Positions 1-8,491 of a stretch of DNA of 32,165 nt are shown in pieces. This DNA is from JBDRGX01 sp043817485 [NCBI: bacterium]. GTDB taxonomy: Bacteria; JBDRGX01. A model generated the notes under the pieces. The model saw nothing but the letters and a program-made list of their open reading frames with translations, did not search any database and was not told the origin of the DNA. The stretch spans positions 1 through 32,165 of the forward strand of contig JBDRGX010000058.1 of assembly GCA_043817485.1 (NCBI GenBank), read 5' to 3'. The number at the start of each line of letters is the position of its first letter. Position 1 is the stretch's first letter. A program made the position numbers and the translations under genes.

Positions 1-58
1 CTATTTAGTAATTATCGTTAACATTTTGATTTAGTAATCACAATTTTTTAAAAAAAAC

Positions 59-85
59 TTGACAAAATTATCTTGAAAATATAAT
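59..85 (+). promoter_or_regulatory. sigma70-type promoter for the glcDFE-like operon
   Basis: TTGACA at 59-64 and TATAAT at 80-85 are separated by 15 nt, with an A/T tract just upstream that could act as an UP element. The predicted transcript starts a few bases before the ribosome site at 101-104. The two hexamers match consensus exactly, but the spacer is shorter than the usual 16-18. Confidence 0.5.
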
Positions 86-110
86 TAAAAGCCATTTTAT
101 GGAGAAAATT

Positions 111-1580
111 ATGTATGAAACAATTTCTAAAATTATAAATAAAGAAAATATAGCAAAAGATGATCTAAATATTTTATGTTATTCAAAAGATTTAGCCCCA
201 ATGCCAGAAGAATTATTAAATGCTTATGGTTTTTTAAAACCAAACATGGTTATAAGACCTAAAACCACGCAAGAAATTTCTGAGATTTTAAAATACGCTT
301 TTTATCAAAAAATTCCAATAACAACAAGAGCAGGCGGAACTTGGGCATTAGGTGGAACTATTCCTATAGAAGGTGGTATAGTAATAGATGTATCTAGTTT
401 AAACAAAATATTGGAATTTAATAAAGAAGATGAATATATAAAAGTTCAATCTGGCGTTATCTGGAAACATTTAATGGATTATCTTGAAAAAGAAAATTTT
501 CAAGTAGGAGCTAATCCAAGTAGTAGTCCTTCTGCTACTATTGGTGGATTTATTGCTACAGGTGGTGCTGGCGGAATTGGAGTTTCAAAATTTAATACTT
601 GCGGAGATCAAATTATTTCTATGCAAGTCATTTTATCAAATGGTAAAATTATTGAAACAAATCCCTATAATTCTTGGTTTTTTGTTGGATCTGAAGGAAC
701 GCTCGGAATTATTACAGAAGTAACTTTAAAAACATTTCCTCTTAATAATAAAAAGCATTTTATTTTTGGATTTAACAATATAGATGAAGGAATAGAAGCT
801 TTTCAAAAAATATCTAATTTAAAACCTTATTATTTATCTTTTATAGATAAAAATTTTGTAAAATGTTTAAATGAAAATAATCATCATTTTCCTGAAAAGG
901 AATTAACTGTTATTTTAACTATTAATGGAACAAAACAAAAACTTGATATTTTAGAAGAAAAAATTAAAGAAATTTGTAAAAAATCTGAAATTTATTCTAA
1001 TGACTTAGCAATAGAAGAATGGGAAAACAGATTTAAAAGTGTTTTAAGTATAAAAAAATTAGGTCCTACAATTTTTTCTCCAGAAATTCAAGTTCCTATA
1101 AAATTTATTGAATCTACTTTAAAAGAATTACAAAAATTGTTTATAAACAGAAAATGTGCAATAGAAGTTATGGCTAATACAAATGAAATGGTAACTATTT
1201 TACCAATACTTTTTACTGATGAAAGAAATAAAAGCGATTTTTTTAAAGTTTTTTCATATACAAAACCTATTACAAACATAGGATATAAAAATAAAGGTTG
1301 TATCTATGGAATTGGATTATACAATACTCCTCATATGGAAAAAATACATAAAAATGGTTTCAAAATTATGAAAGAAATAAGAAAAAATTTAGATCCTCAT
1401 AATATTTTGAATCCTTCAAAAACTACACAAATAAGAATTCCTGGTATTTTTCAAGATTTATTTATGATGCTAATGAGCATTTCTCCTGATTTTGTTTTTT
1501 TTGTTTTAAAAGTAGTAAATTCTCTTCCTAAAAAATTTATTAGATTTGGATTGAAAATAATAGGAGGAAAACTCCGATAA
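111..1580 (+). CDS. GlcD-like FAD-binding oxidase/dehydrogenase subunit
   Basis: Flavin subunit of a glycolate/D-lactate-type 2-hydroxyacid dehydrogenase, which oxidises a hydroxyacid to a ketoacid using bound FAD. The N-terminal half is a FAD_binding_4 (PCMH-type) domain with the glycine-rich segment TRAGGTWALGGT and a second Gly-rich stretch GGFIATGGAGGIG. The C-terminal half is the FAD-oxidase cap ending in LDPHNILNPSK, which is characteristic of GlcD. About 40 further residues, hydrophobic and basic, follow that motif and may associate with the membrane. I start at 111 rather than 99 because GGAG at 101-104 lies 6 nt before it, whereas the ATG at 99 has no ribosome site. The stop overlaps the next gene's ATG by one base (TAATG), so translation is probably coupled to the Fe-S subunit. 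The exact substrate cannot be read from sequence. Confidence 0.88.
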   Translation: MYETISKIINKENIAKDDLNILCYSKDLAPMPEELLNAYGFLKPNMVIRPKTTQEISEILKYAFYQKIPITTRAGGTWALGGTIPIEGGIVIDVSSLNKILEFNKEDEYIKVQSGVIWKHLMDYLEKENFQVGANPSSSPSATIGGFIATGGAGGIGVSKFNTCGDQIISMQVILSNGKIIETNPYNSWFFVGSEGTLGIITEVTLKTFPLNNKKHFIFGFNNIDEGIEAFQKISNLKPYYLSFIDKNFVKCLNENNHHFPEKELTVILTINGTKQKLDILEEKIKEICKKSEIYSNDLAIEEWENRFKSVLSIKKLGPTIFSPEIQVPIKFIESTLKELQKLFINRKCAIEVMANTNEMVTILPILFTDERNKSDFFKVFSYTKPITNIGYKNKGCIYGIGLYNTPHMEKIHKNGFKIMKEIRKNLDPHNILNPSKTTQIRIPGIFQDLFMMLMSISPDFVFFVLKVVNSLPKKFIRFGLKIIGGKLR

Positions 1581-2668
1581 TGAAAGAATTTATAAAAGAT
1601 ATATATACTTGTGCAAGCTGTGGTTATTGTAAATTTGGTTGTCCAGTAAATAAACAAATTGGTTTTGAAAGTTTTTCAGCTAAAGGAAGAATGTTAATTT
1701 TAAAAAATATTTATGAAAAAAAACTTCCTTATAATAATGAAATAATAGATTCTATTTATGCTTGTTCAGAATGTGGTAATTGTTCTCAAATGTGTCCTAC
1801 TGGAATTAATTATGAAGAAATTATGACAACCATAAAAAAAGAAATTGTTGAAATGGATAAATTGCCTCAATCTCAAAAAATAATACGAAATAATATTGAA
1901 AAAGAATATAATCCGTTTGCTGAAAAAAAAGAAGAAAGAGGATTATGGACTTCTAAAAAATCTACTAAAAGTAAATATCTTTATTTTGTTGGATGTTCTG
2001 CTTCTTATTCTTCTAATAGAATTCCCAAATCAATTACAAAAATTCTTGATATGATTAAATTTGATTATACTATTTTAGGAAATGATGAAGTTTGTTGTGG
2101 AGATCCATTAGAAAAAATGGGAGAAATAGAAAAAGCTAATAATCTTTTAAAACAAAATATAGAAAAAATTAAAGAACTTGAAGTAGAAACAATTTTTGCT
2201 TCTTGTTCTGGTTGTTATAAAAATTTTAAAAAAAAATTAAGCAAAGAATTTAAAGTAAAACATATTACAGAATTATTAAGTGATTTAATCAAAGAAGGTA
2301 AAATTAGTTTTAAAGATTTTTCTAAAAAAGTAATTTATGCTGATGGTTGCGATTTAGGGAGACATAGTGGAATTTATGAAGAACCACGAAAAATACTAAA
2401 ATCTATTCCAAAACTTGAATTATTAGAATTTGATTATAATAGAAAAGAATCTATTTGTTGTGGAGGCCCTTTAATGGCTTCTTATCCATCACTTTCTCGT
2501 AAAATTGCTGCAGAAAAAATAAAAGAAGCTTTTGAAAAAAAAGCTGATTTAATTGCAACAAGTTGTCCAACTTGTTTTGTTAATTTAAAAGAAGGTGCTA
2601 AAGAATCCGGAATAGAAATAGAAATACAAGATATTCCTTTATTATTACCAAAATTAGTTAAAAGTTAA
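1580..2668 (+). CDS. GlcF-like iron-sulfur subunit with two CCG domains
   Basis: Electron-transfer subunit of the same dehydrogenase. Two 4Fe-4S ferredoxin motifs lie near the N-terminus: CASCGYCKFGCP (about residues 11-22) and CSECGNCSQMCP (about 61-72). They are followed by two cysteine-rich CCG domains typical of GlcF, heterodisulfide reductase and LutA proteins: VCCGDP with SCSGCY, then ICCGGP with SCPTCF. The segment DGCDLGRHSGIYEEPR matches the second CCG core. The length of 362 aa is slightly short for GlcF (around 400). The start is fixed by the one-base overlap with the flavin gene, and an AGGAGG lies 12 nt upstream. It probably passes electrons to membrane quinone. No redox partner other than the flanking flavin-type genes is in the window. 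Confidence 0.88.
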   Translation: MKEFIKDIYTCASCGYCKFGCPVNKQIGFESFSAKGRMLILKNIYEKKLPYNNEIIDSIYACSECGNCSQMCPTGINYEEIMTTIKKEIVEMDKLPQSQKIIRNNIEKEYNPFAEKKEERGLWTSKKSTKSKYLYFVGCSASYSSNRIPKSITKILDMIKFDYTILGNDEVCCGDPLEKMGEIEKANNLLKQNIEKIKELEVETIFASCSGCYKNFKKKLSKEFKVKHITELLSDLIKEGKISFKDFSKKVIYADGCDLGRHSGIYEEPRKILKSIPKLELLEFDYNRKESICCGGPLMASYPSLSRKIAAEKIKEAFEKKADLIATSCPTCFVNLKEGAKESGIEIEIQDIPLLLPKLVKS

Positions 2669-2688
2669 AAATACAAGGAAATTTAAAA

Positions 2689-3468
2689 ATGTTCACAATA
2701 CAAAAAATAGAAGAAAATATAATTAGTGTTTCTGCTGAAATTACCTTAGAAAAATTATATCAACAATTAAATGGTTTTGAATTATTTATTGAACCATTAA
2801 GTCAAAAAAAAACATTAAAAGATTTTATTGCTGAAGGTGGATTAGGTTATAATTCATTAAAAGAAGGAACATTTTCTTCAAAAATATATAAAATAAAAAA
2901 TAAAATAAATAAAAGTTATTTTGAATATGGGTCAAATAATATGTCTTTATATAATGTTGGGTATCCTTTACATCGAATTGTAGACAATCCATTTTTTAAT
3001 TTAACAAAAGTAGATTTTGGAACTATAGAAAAAATTACTTTACCAATCAGAAAAAAACAAAATATAAAAATAACTTATATTAAAAAAGATACAAATATTA
3101 TAATTCCAGAATTTGCTACAAATGTAATTTATGTTAATAATATAGGAGCAAATCTTTTAGGATTAAATGAATCTGGTATTATTATTTTTCATCCAAATGA
3201 ATTTCAATTAGATGGAGAATTAAAAAATGAAATTGAAAAGAAAAAATTTATAGAAGATTTTATTCCTAAAGAAAATTGTACTTTAAAAATTTTGACAATG
3301 AAATCTAATTTACCAAAAATTTATGAACTTGCAGAAAAAAATAATAGTCTTTTTTTTGCTTTATTTACTAATTTAGGGATATTAGTACTAATTTCATCTA
3401 ATGAAGAAAAAATTAAAGAAATTAAAAATTCTATTAATTATCCAATGACTTGGTTTTTAACAAAATAA
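2689..3468 (+). CDS. GlcE-like protein, truncated FAD-binding domain
   Basis: Third gene of the operon, 20 nt after the Fe-S gene, with AAGGA before its ATG. The opening segment (ENIISVSAEITLEKLYQQL, then IAEGGLGYNSLKEGTFSSKIY) follows the second half of the GlcE FAD_binding_4 domain: the beta strand and helix after the PP loop, and the Gly-rich element before the cap. The N-terminal 60-70 residues that normally carry the pyrophosphate-binding PP loop are absent, and there is no room for them upstream because GlcF ends at 2668. The rest is poorly conserved. It may be a structural subunit that no longer binds FAD by itself. Family assignment rests on position plus this partial pattern. Confidence 0.55.
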   Translation: MFTIQKIEENIISVSAEITLEKLYQQLNGFELFIEPLSQKKTLKDFIAEGGLGYNSLKEGTFSSKIYKIKNKINKSYFEYGSNNMSLYNVGYPLHRIVDNPFFNLTKVDFGTIEKITLPIRKKQNIKITYIKKDTNIIIPEFATNVIYVNNIGANLLGLNESGIIIFHPNEFQLDGELKNEIEKKKFIEDFIPKENCTLKILTMKSNLPKIYELAEKNNSLFFALFTNLGILVLISSNEEKIKEIKNSINYPMTWFLTK

Positions 3469-3484
3469 AAAACTACACTTGATA

Positions 3485-3829
3485 TTAATCATTATCATGC
3501 TTCATGATTTTTTGAATTGTTTTTCGTAATTCAGGAATTTGTTGTTCTATGGTTAGTTTTGCAACAGACAAATTAATTCCATTATAATCATGTACAATAA
3601 CATTACGAAATCCGATAGCTCCTTTAATTGGTAAAATCGAACGATATTCTTCAGATTTTATTTTATTTAAAATCTCCCCTATTTGCTGAAGACACATCAA
3701 AATTGCATATTGTCCCTCCATATCCGAAAGCACGCCTTGAACTGAACCATGTTTTATAGTTATCTTTTCAATATCGTCTATATAGTCAAGAATAGATTCT
3801 AATCTTGCCATATCGCTTTTTTTAGACAT
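3485..3829 (-). CDS. hepT: HepT-like HEPN toxin (DUF86)
   Basis: Small all-helical HEPN ribonuclease of the type VII HepT/MntA toxin-antitoxin family. The catalytic motif RX4HXY is intact as RNVIVHDY at about residues 74-81, so the toxin is predicted active. Length (114 aa) is normal for DUF86. The start is supported by AGAGGT at 3835-3840, 5 nt upstream. It overlaps the 3' end of the antitoxin gene by 8 nt, the usual arrangement of a translationally coupled pair. Family knowledge: HepT cleaves RNA (tRNA in studied cases) and is silenced when MntA adds AMP to the tyrosine of this motif. The gene converges on the glc-like operon with only 16 nt between stops and no clear terminator. Confidence 0.87.
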   Translation of the reverse strand: MSKKSDMARLESILDYIDDIEKITIKHGSVQGVLSDMEGQYAILMCLQQIGEILNKIKSEEYRSILPIKGAIGFRNVIVHDYNGINLSVAKLTIEQQIPELRKTIQKIMKHDND

Positions 3830-4130
3830 ATACTACCTCTGAAAGTATATACTTTCTACCTACCCTCTTTAACCCGTTTTTATCCGCTAAATCAACAAAC
3901 TGTCCTATAATTTGGTGTATTTCATTTTTTATTTCTTCAATTCGAACATATACATCCCATCCAGAATATTTCTGGATAAAATTGCTATTCATTTCAAAAA
4001 GAATATCAATATCGCTTTTATGAGTTTGTTCATTTCTCACATATGACCCAAATACACCAATAATAATAAATCCTTCAGGTTCATATTTTTTTTTTATATC
4101 TTTAATTTTTTTCATAAGTTCTTGATTCAT
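3822..4130 (-). CDS. mntA: MntA-like minimal nucleotidyltransferase antitoxin
   Basis: Antitoxin partner of the downstream HEPN toxin. It is a minimal DNA polymerase beta-type nucleotidyltransferase with the defining motif GSX10DXD: GSYVRNEQTHKSDID at about residues 28-42, followed by ILFEM. In studied pairs this enzyme AMPylates the toxin's motif tyrosine. The 102-aa length is normal. The ATG at 4130 is preceded by AAGGA with 7 nt spacing. The pair lies between unrelated native operons and has its own promoter (4183-4210), as expected for a mobile defence or stabilisation module. The C-terminal pattern VDL..G.K....YI...VY is also seen in the broken fragment at 31880-32011. Confidence 0.87.
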   Translation of the reverse strand: MNQELMKKIKDIKKKYEPEGFIIIGVFGSYVRNEQTHKSDIDILFEMNSNFIQKYSGWDVYVRIEEIKNEIHQIIGQFVDLADKNGLKRVGRKYILSEVVYV

Positions 4131-4182
4131 TGCTTTTTCCTTAAAAATTCATATTACATAAAATTACAGTCCTTTTGTTGAA

Positions 4183-4210
4183 AAAATAGCATATTTCTTT
4201 ATTCTGTCAA
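4183..4210 (-). promoter_or_regulatory. promoter of the mntA-hepT pair
   Basis: Read on the minus strand, TTGACA (4205-4210) and TATTTT (4183-4188) are 16 nt apart. The start of transcription would fall about 50 nt before the mntA ATG. The -35 is exact and the -10 imperfect. Confidence 0.4.
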
Positions 4211-4294
4211 GAAATTTTCTCTATATTTTTGAATAGGGCAAATTTAATAGAAAAACTGCTGATCAATAGGTTAAATCTTTAAAAATTTTGTTTT

Positions 4295-5419
4295 TTAGCG
4301 AACCCAAAAAAAATCATATAAATTTTCAATTTCTTTTACCATTTTTTCACAAGTAAAATATTTTTCTACTTTTATTCTTCCTTGTTTTCCCATTTCTATT
4401 CTTTTTTCTTTATTATCCAAAAGTTCTTTTATTGCTTTAGCTAAAGCAAAAGAATCTTTGACTGGTACTAATAACCCAGTATTTTCATCTACTAATTCCT
4501 GATTTCCACTAATTTTACTCGCGATAACAGGAATAGAAGATGCCATTGCTTCTAAAATACTTACAGAAAGACCTTCTCTCAATGAAGGTAAAACAAAAAT
4601 ATCTGTTATTTTCAATATCTCTGGAATATTTTTCTTTACTCCAGTAAAAATAACATTTTTACTTATTTCTAATTTATAAGTAATTTTTTTTAATTCATTT
4701 AATAAAAAACCTTCTCCAACAATTAAAAGAATTGTATTTGGATATGATTCTAATATTAATTTCATTGCTTCAAAAAGAAAAATATGTCCTTTTTCTAAAA
4801 CTAACCGAGCAACATAAGTAATTATATATGGCTCATTTATAATTTTCAATTCTTTATACATCTTTTTTTTATCAACAATAATATTAAACTCTTGTAAATT
4901 AATTCCATTATAAATAACAATAATTTTATTTGGATTTATTTTCGCTTTTTCAATCATAAAATCTTTTATTTTTTGACAAACTACGATTATTTTATTTACA
5001 AAAAAAGAACTTATTTTTTCTAAATAAAGTTTATATTTTTTTTCTGATTGCAAAGTATGAATTGATGAAATAACTGGAATTCCTACTAATTTTCCAGATA
5101 TTCTACTGAAAATATTTGCTCTAAAAAGATGGCTATGAATAATATTTATTTTTTCTTTTAAACAAATAAAAACTAATTTTATAATAATTCTAAAACTATC
5201 TAAAACTGCCCAAAAATTTTCTTTATCAAAAGTATTTAAACTAATTACTTTAATTCCTTGTTTTTCTAATTCTAAAGCAATTTCTCCCTTTTTTTTAAGA
5301 GAACAAACGACTATTTGATATTTTTTTTTATCAAGTCCTTGAATAATTTGAAAAAAAATTTTTTCTGCACCACCAATTCCAGTGCTTGTAATAACCATTA
5401 AAATATTAATTTTTTTCAT
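4295..5419 (-). CDS. GT4-family glycosyltransferase
   Basis: Retaining GT-B fold glycosyltransferase (GT4/WaaG-like), expected to add a sugar to a lipid-linked glycan at the inner face of the cytoplasmic membrane. The N-terminal acceptor domain begins with a Rossmann strand and the loop STGIGGAEKIFFQI. The C-terminal donor domain has the EX7E signature in PSLREGLSVSILEAMA (about residues 278-293), with both glutamates present. Length (374 aa) is typical. Composition matches the AT-rich native genes and contrasts with the next gene upstream (5515-6798), so it probably belongs to the resident locus. The ribosome site is weak (GAG about 15 nt upstream). Sugar specificity cannot be read. Confidence 0.88.
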   Translation of the reverse strand: MKKINILMVITSTGIGGAEKIFFQIIQGLDKKKYQIVVCSLKKKGEIALELEKQGIKVISLNTFDKENFWAVLDSFRIIIKLVFICLKEKINIIHSHLFRANIFSRISGKLVGIPVISSIHTLQSEKKYKLYLEKISSFFVNKIIVVCQKIKDFMIEKAKINPNKIIVIYNGINLQEFNIIVDKKKMYKELKIINEPYIITYVARLVLEKGHIFLFEAMKLILESYPNTILLIVGEGFLLNELKKITYKLEISKNVIFTGVKKNIPEILKITDIFVLPSLREGLSVSILEAMASSIPVIASKISGNQELVDENTGLLVPVKDSFALAKAIKELLDNKEKRIEMGKQGRIKVEKYFTCEKMVKEIENLYDFFWVR

Positions 5420-5514
5420 AATTTTGATAAATTTTCTCTATTTTATTGATAATTAATTCCCATAAATAATTTTTCAATACATATTCTCTATATTTGATGT
5501 TTTATATTTTTTTT

Positions 5515-6798
5515 TTACTCATCTTTAATGTCATCAGAAACGAAATGCAAGTGTTCATAATTAAATACTAACTTTTCAAGCACTGCAAATGGCCCCAATT
5601 TTTCTTCTGCAAATTTCTTAGAACAAACAGATATTGTTTTTCTAAACAAAGAATCGCTTAACGCAACCATGCAATTACAAATCTCCTCCGGAGTTTCGGC
5701 ATTCATGATAGGCGACTCACCCAAAAAACTCAAATTCCTTGCATTGGCAATAAGAGGTTTCCCTATATAGAGTGCATACATGCCAGCACCTATCCAATGT
5801 TTCCCTACTTGATCGAAACATATGTCAGCCAATTCATAAAGATTGATTAGCTCATTGAAAGGCATCTCTTTATGCCACACAACAACATCAGACAATCCAA
5901 TCTCATCACAAAGAAGCTTTGCATAGTGAACATCTTCCCCTTTTTCAACAAAATGAATCTCAATATTTTTATTAAGTTTTTTATACATAGCCAACCCATG
6001 AATTATTTTATCATTTCCCTTGGAATATTCCTCATTTGCCTCAGGAAAAGTTTTATACAAAAATCTAACTCCCGAAAAAATCACTAACTTTTTTCCCTCA
6101 AGTTTAAACTCGCGATTAACATGCTTAAGTTGCTCAAAAGAAGCATCGTATCGCGGTATATAAGTTACCCCTGAATCTTCAATCTCAGAAATTAATCGAT
6201 CTCCAACTTTATTTAGTCCTTTTGGAAAGTACAATAAAATATTAGCATTTTTTGCCGACTTAAAGTTTTGACTCACTATTAATTTAATTATTTTTCTTGT
6301 AATAATATATGGAAAAAATTTAAAAACTGATCGCTGTTTCATCCCCCAAGAAAGTAACGATATGTTTTGAGTATTGCACCAAACATCAAAATCTGAACCA
6401 TGTGAAAGAAATATTTTTAAAGTCTCTTTCTTTAAAAATGGTACAAATGATATAAACGATCCTCCTAAAAAAACTGCTTTTATAGTATCAAATTTTTTTT
6501 TACGATTAGCTTTTTGCAACATTAATAGCAAAATTAATTTTGGAAATGCATTAACAATAAATTGAGTTGGAAGAATAAACTCAATCACCCAGTCTGGATA
6601 AGGGTAAGAAATATTTGGAAAATGATTTTCTGGACGACATAACGCATTCTTTTTAAAAACATCAACGAAATAAATAACATCTTGACCTAATTTCCTCAAC
6701 TCATGTGCATACATCATTGGCATCGCATTCATTGTGCCAAAAAAAATAACCACACCTGATGCATTTATATCTATCATACTATCCCACTTCTTTTCCAT
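5515..6798 (-). CDS. glycosyltransferase (GT-B type), transferred cassette
   Basis: Predicted GT-B glycosyltransferase of 427 aa. It has an N-terminal Rossmann start (SGVVIFFGTMNAMPMMYAHELRKLG) and a C-terminal donor-type domain in which ELADICFDQ, GAGMYALYIGKPLIA and AETPEEI follow the order seen in GT4/GT1 proteins. The classical EX7E is not evident, so the family is less certain than for the neighbouring GT4. The start at 6798 has AGAGGT 7 nt upstream and overlaps the flippase stop by 20 nt, so the two are coupled. Codon use is intermediate between the native genes and the G+C-richer flippase. It presumably builds the repeat unit exported by that flippase. Confidence 0.7.
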   Translation of the reverse strand: MEKKWDSMIDINASGVVIFFGTMNAMPMMYAHELRKLGQDVIYFVDVFKKNALCRPENHFPNISYPYPDWVIEFILPTQFIVNAFPKLILLLMLQKANRKKKFDTIKAVFLGGSFISFVPFLKKETLKIFLSHGSDFDVWCNTQNISLLSWGMKQRSVFKFFPYIITRKIIKLIVSQNFKSAKNANILLYFPKGLNKVGDRLISEIEDSGVTYIPRYDASFEQLKHVNREFKLEGKKLVIFSGVRFLYKTFPEANEEYSKGNDKIIHGLAMYKKLNKNIEIHFVEKGEDVHYAKLLCDEIGLSDVVVWHKEMPFNELINLYELADICFDQVGKHWIGAGMYALYIGKPLIANARNLSFLGESPIMNAETPEEICNCMVALSDSLFRKTISVCSKKFAEEKLGPFAVLEKLVFNYEHLHFVSDDIKDE

Positions 6799-8299
6799 TC
6801 AAATTACCTCTAATCAGCATACAAAAACTCTTTCGAACAAAAGTTGATGTTATAGATCCAGACATCATAACTATTAATCCAAAACCAATCACAATACCTA
6901 TCTGCCACCAGCGGTTATCATTATGTGGTAAAATTAAATTTAATCCATAGCCGACTATCGCAACAACTAAAAAAATTATCAGAATATCTTGAACATACCA
7001 TTTCAAATTTAACCCTGGTGCAAATTTACGATGTACAAGAGGTAACCACGCAACAAAGGAAATTACATTCATTATCAACCAAACATAACCTGCACCTACA
7101 CCACCATATTGACTGGCAGCCCATATGATGACAGGTATCAGCAGTACTACAAAAACAATATTACCTATCAAATGCAATCGCAAGTCACCTTTAGCATATT
7201 GCAGATAATACGGAAAAGCCGAGACCGCCAAAATGCCATTGCCAATCGCGTAAAGCACTAAAATAGAGGCTGCTTGATGTGCCAAAATTTTGTTGCCTGT
7301 CCATGCCCACAGCAACGGCTCAGCACAAAATACCATTGTGATAGAAACAGCACCTGCAATTACTGCAACTAATTGTGTTGCCTGCCGATAAACACGAATT
7401 ACGCCTGTATAGTCACCTTCTGCTTCTAATTTTGCCATGTGTGGCATAATGGCACCGCTAACAGGTCCACTAATCACCATTACACCACTGGCAACTAATA
7501 CTGCCAAAGTAAAATAGCCATAGTCTGCTAATGACAATAGCTTAGAAAGTACTAATTTGTCAGTCTGCGTAATTAGCACCCAAACTGATGAAGTAAAAGC
7601 TATACTGAGTGAAAACTTGAACACAGGTTTAAGTGGTGTCCAAGACCAGGATAACCGCTTGCCTTGAGGAATGATTGGCAATAGTCGATAAGCATAAAAA
7701 AGCAACCCTACCAGTTCCAACACAGCCACACCAAACTGGTATCTAAAAAAAATCGCTGGTGTTGCACCAATGAATATCAAAACTGGTAATATGCTAACAA
7801 AGCGTAATGTGGCAATAAATGAGTTGTATTTCCCTAACCACACCAACCGCTCCGATCCACTAATTATACCACGATACAGTCCGCACATCCATCGCATGGC
7901 AATAATTATCGCCATAAATTGCACTGCTGTTTGTACTTCGACAATTGGTAGTTGTGTTGTCTGCAACCAGTCAACAGAAATATAACCTGCGGCTGCAAAC
8001 ATAACTATACCACCAACCAATGCCACCACAAAAAATATGCCCTCCAGTGCTCGCACTAAACGACGATAACTGAGTGCATCCGTTGTACCACCCCGAAATC
8101 GTGCCGTTTCCCGTGCCATAGTAGGCGTTAATCCCATGTCCAGCAGATTGAACCATACTTGCAACATGGCAAAAAATCCTACCAACCCATACGCCTCCGC
8201 CCCCATATATTTGATATACAAAGGCAATATTACAATGCCAATAATCGTAACATATATTTGACTAATATAGTTGGCGAGAATGTTGCGTTTGAGGGACAT
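6779..8299 (-). CDS. Wzx-like O-antigen flippase (MOP/MATE superfamily)
   Basis: Integral membrane protein of 506 aa with about 12-14 hydrophobic segments, belonging to the polysaccharide transporter (PST/Wzx) family. It moves undecaprenyl-linked repeat units across the inner membrane. Diagnostic features are the N-terminal YISQIYVTIIGIVILPLYI helix, the motif GLVGFFAMLQVW, and LLDMGLTPTMARETAR, all typical of proteobacterial Wzx. GGAG lies 7 nt before the ATG at 8299. Codon choice is clearly richer in G/C than the flanking resident genes; one sample line (7321-7380) has 23 G/C in 60, against 14 in 60 at 15001-15060. This indicates acquisition from another lineage. A 192-nt gap with a small inverted repeat separates it from the methyltransferase gene. 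Confidence 0.9.
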   Translation of the reverse strand: MSLKRNILANYISQIYVTIIGIVILPLYIKYMGAEAYGLVGFFAMLQVWFNLLDMGLTPTMARETARFRGGTTDALSYRRLVRALEGIFFVVALVGGIVMFAAAGYISVDWLQTTQLPIVEVQTAVQFMAIIIAMRWMCGLYRGIISGSERLVWLGKYNSFIATLRFVSILPVLIFIGATPAIFFRYQFGVAVLELVGLLFYAYRLLPIIPQGKRLSWSWTPLKPVFKFSLSIAFTSSVWVLITQTDKLVLSKLLSLADYGYFTLAVLVASGVMVISGPVSGAIMPHMAKLEAEGDYTGVIRVYRQATQLVAVIAGAVSITMVFCAEPLLWAWTGNKILAHQAASILVLYAIGNGILAVSAFPYYLQYAKGDLRLHLIGNIVFVVLLIPVIIWAASQYGGVGAGYVWLIMNVISFVAWLPLVHRKFAPGLNLKWYVQDILIIFLVVAIVGYGLNLILPHNDNRWWQIGIVIGFGLIVMMSGSITSTFVRKSFCMLIRGNLNGKEVG

Positions 8300-8315
8300 T
8301 AGCCTACTCCATGCA

Positions 8316-8340
8316 CAACAGATATTATATTAATCTGTTG
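8316..8340. repeat. 8-bp inverted repeat upstream of the flippase gene
   Basis: CAACAGAT and ATCTGTTG form a perfect 8-bp stem around a 9-nt A/T loop, 17 nt before the flippase start. There is no following T run on either strand, so it is unlikely to be a simple terminator. It could be a regulatory hairpin or operator in the leader. The rest of the 8300-8491 gap shows nothing recognisable. Confidence 0.35.
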
Positions 8341-8491
8341 CAAAAAAATATATTTGGTAAATTCCATAGTAAAAACTTCTCTCATTTATTTTTCTTCTTT
8401 ATTGTGTGATTGAACTTCAAAACTACAAAATTCATTTTCTAAATCTTACGACCTTGCAACACGGCTTAACGGAATATTCTATTGCGCCTAA

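Noticed and set aside
6925-7128. Open frames opposite the flippase and aminotransferase genes (also near 7770-7985 and 12465-13242)
   Set aside because: They are antisense shadows of well-supported genes, with no ribosome sites or domain patterns.
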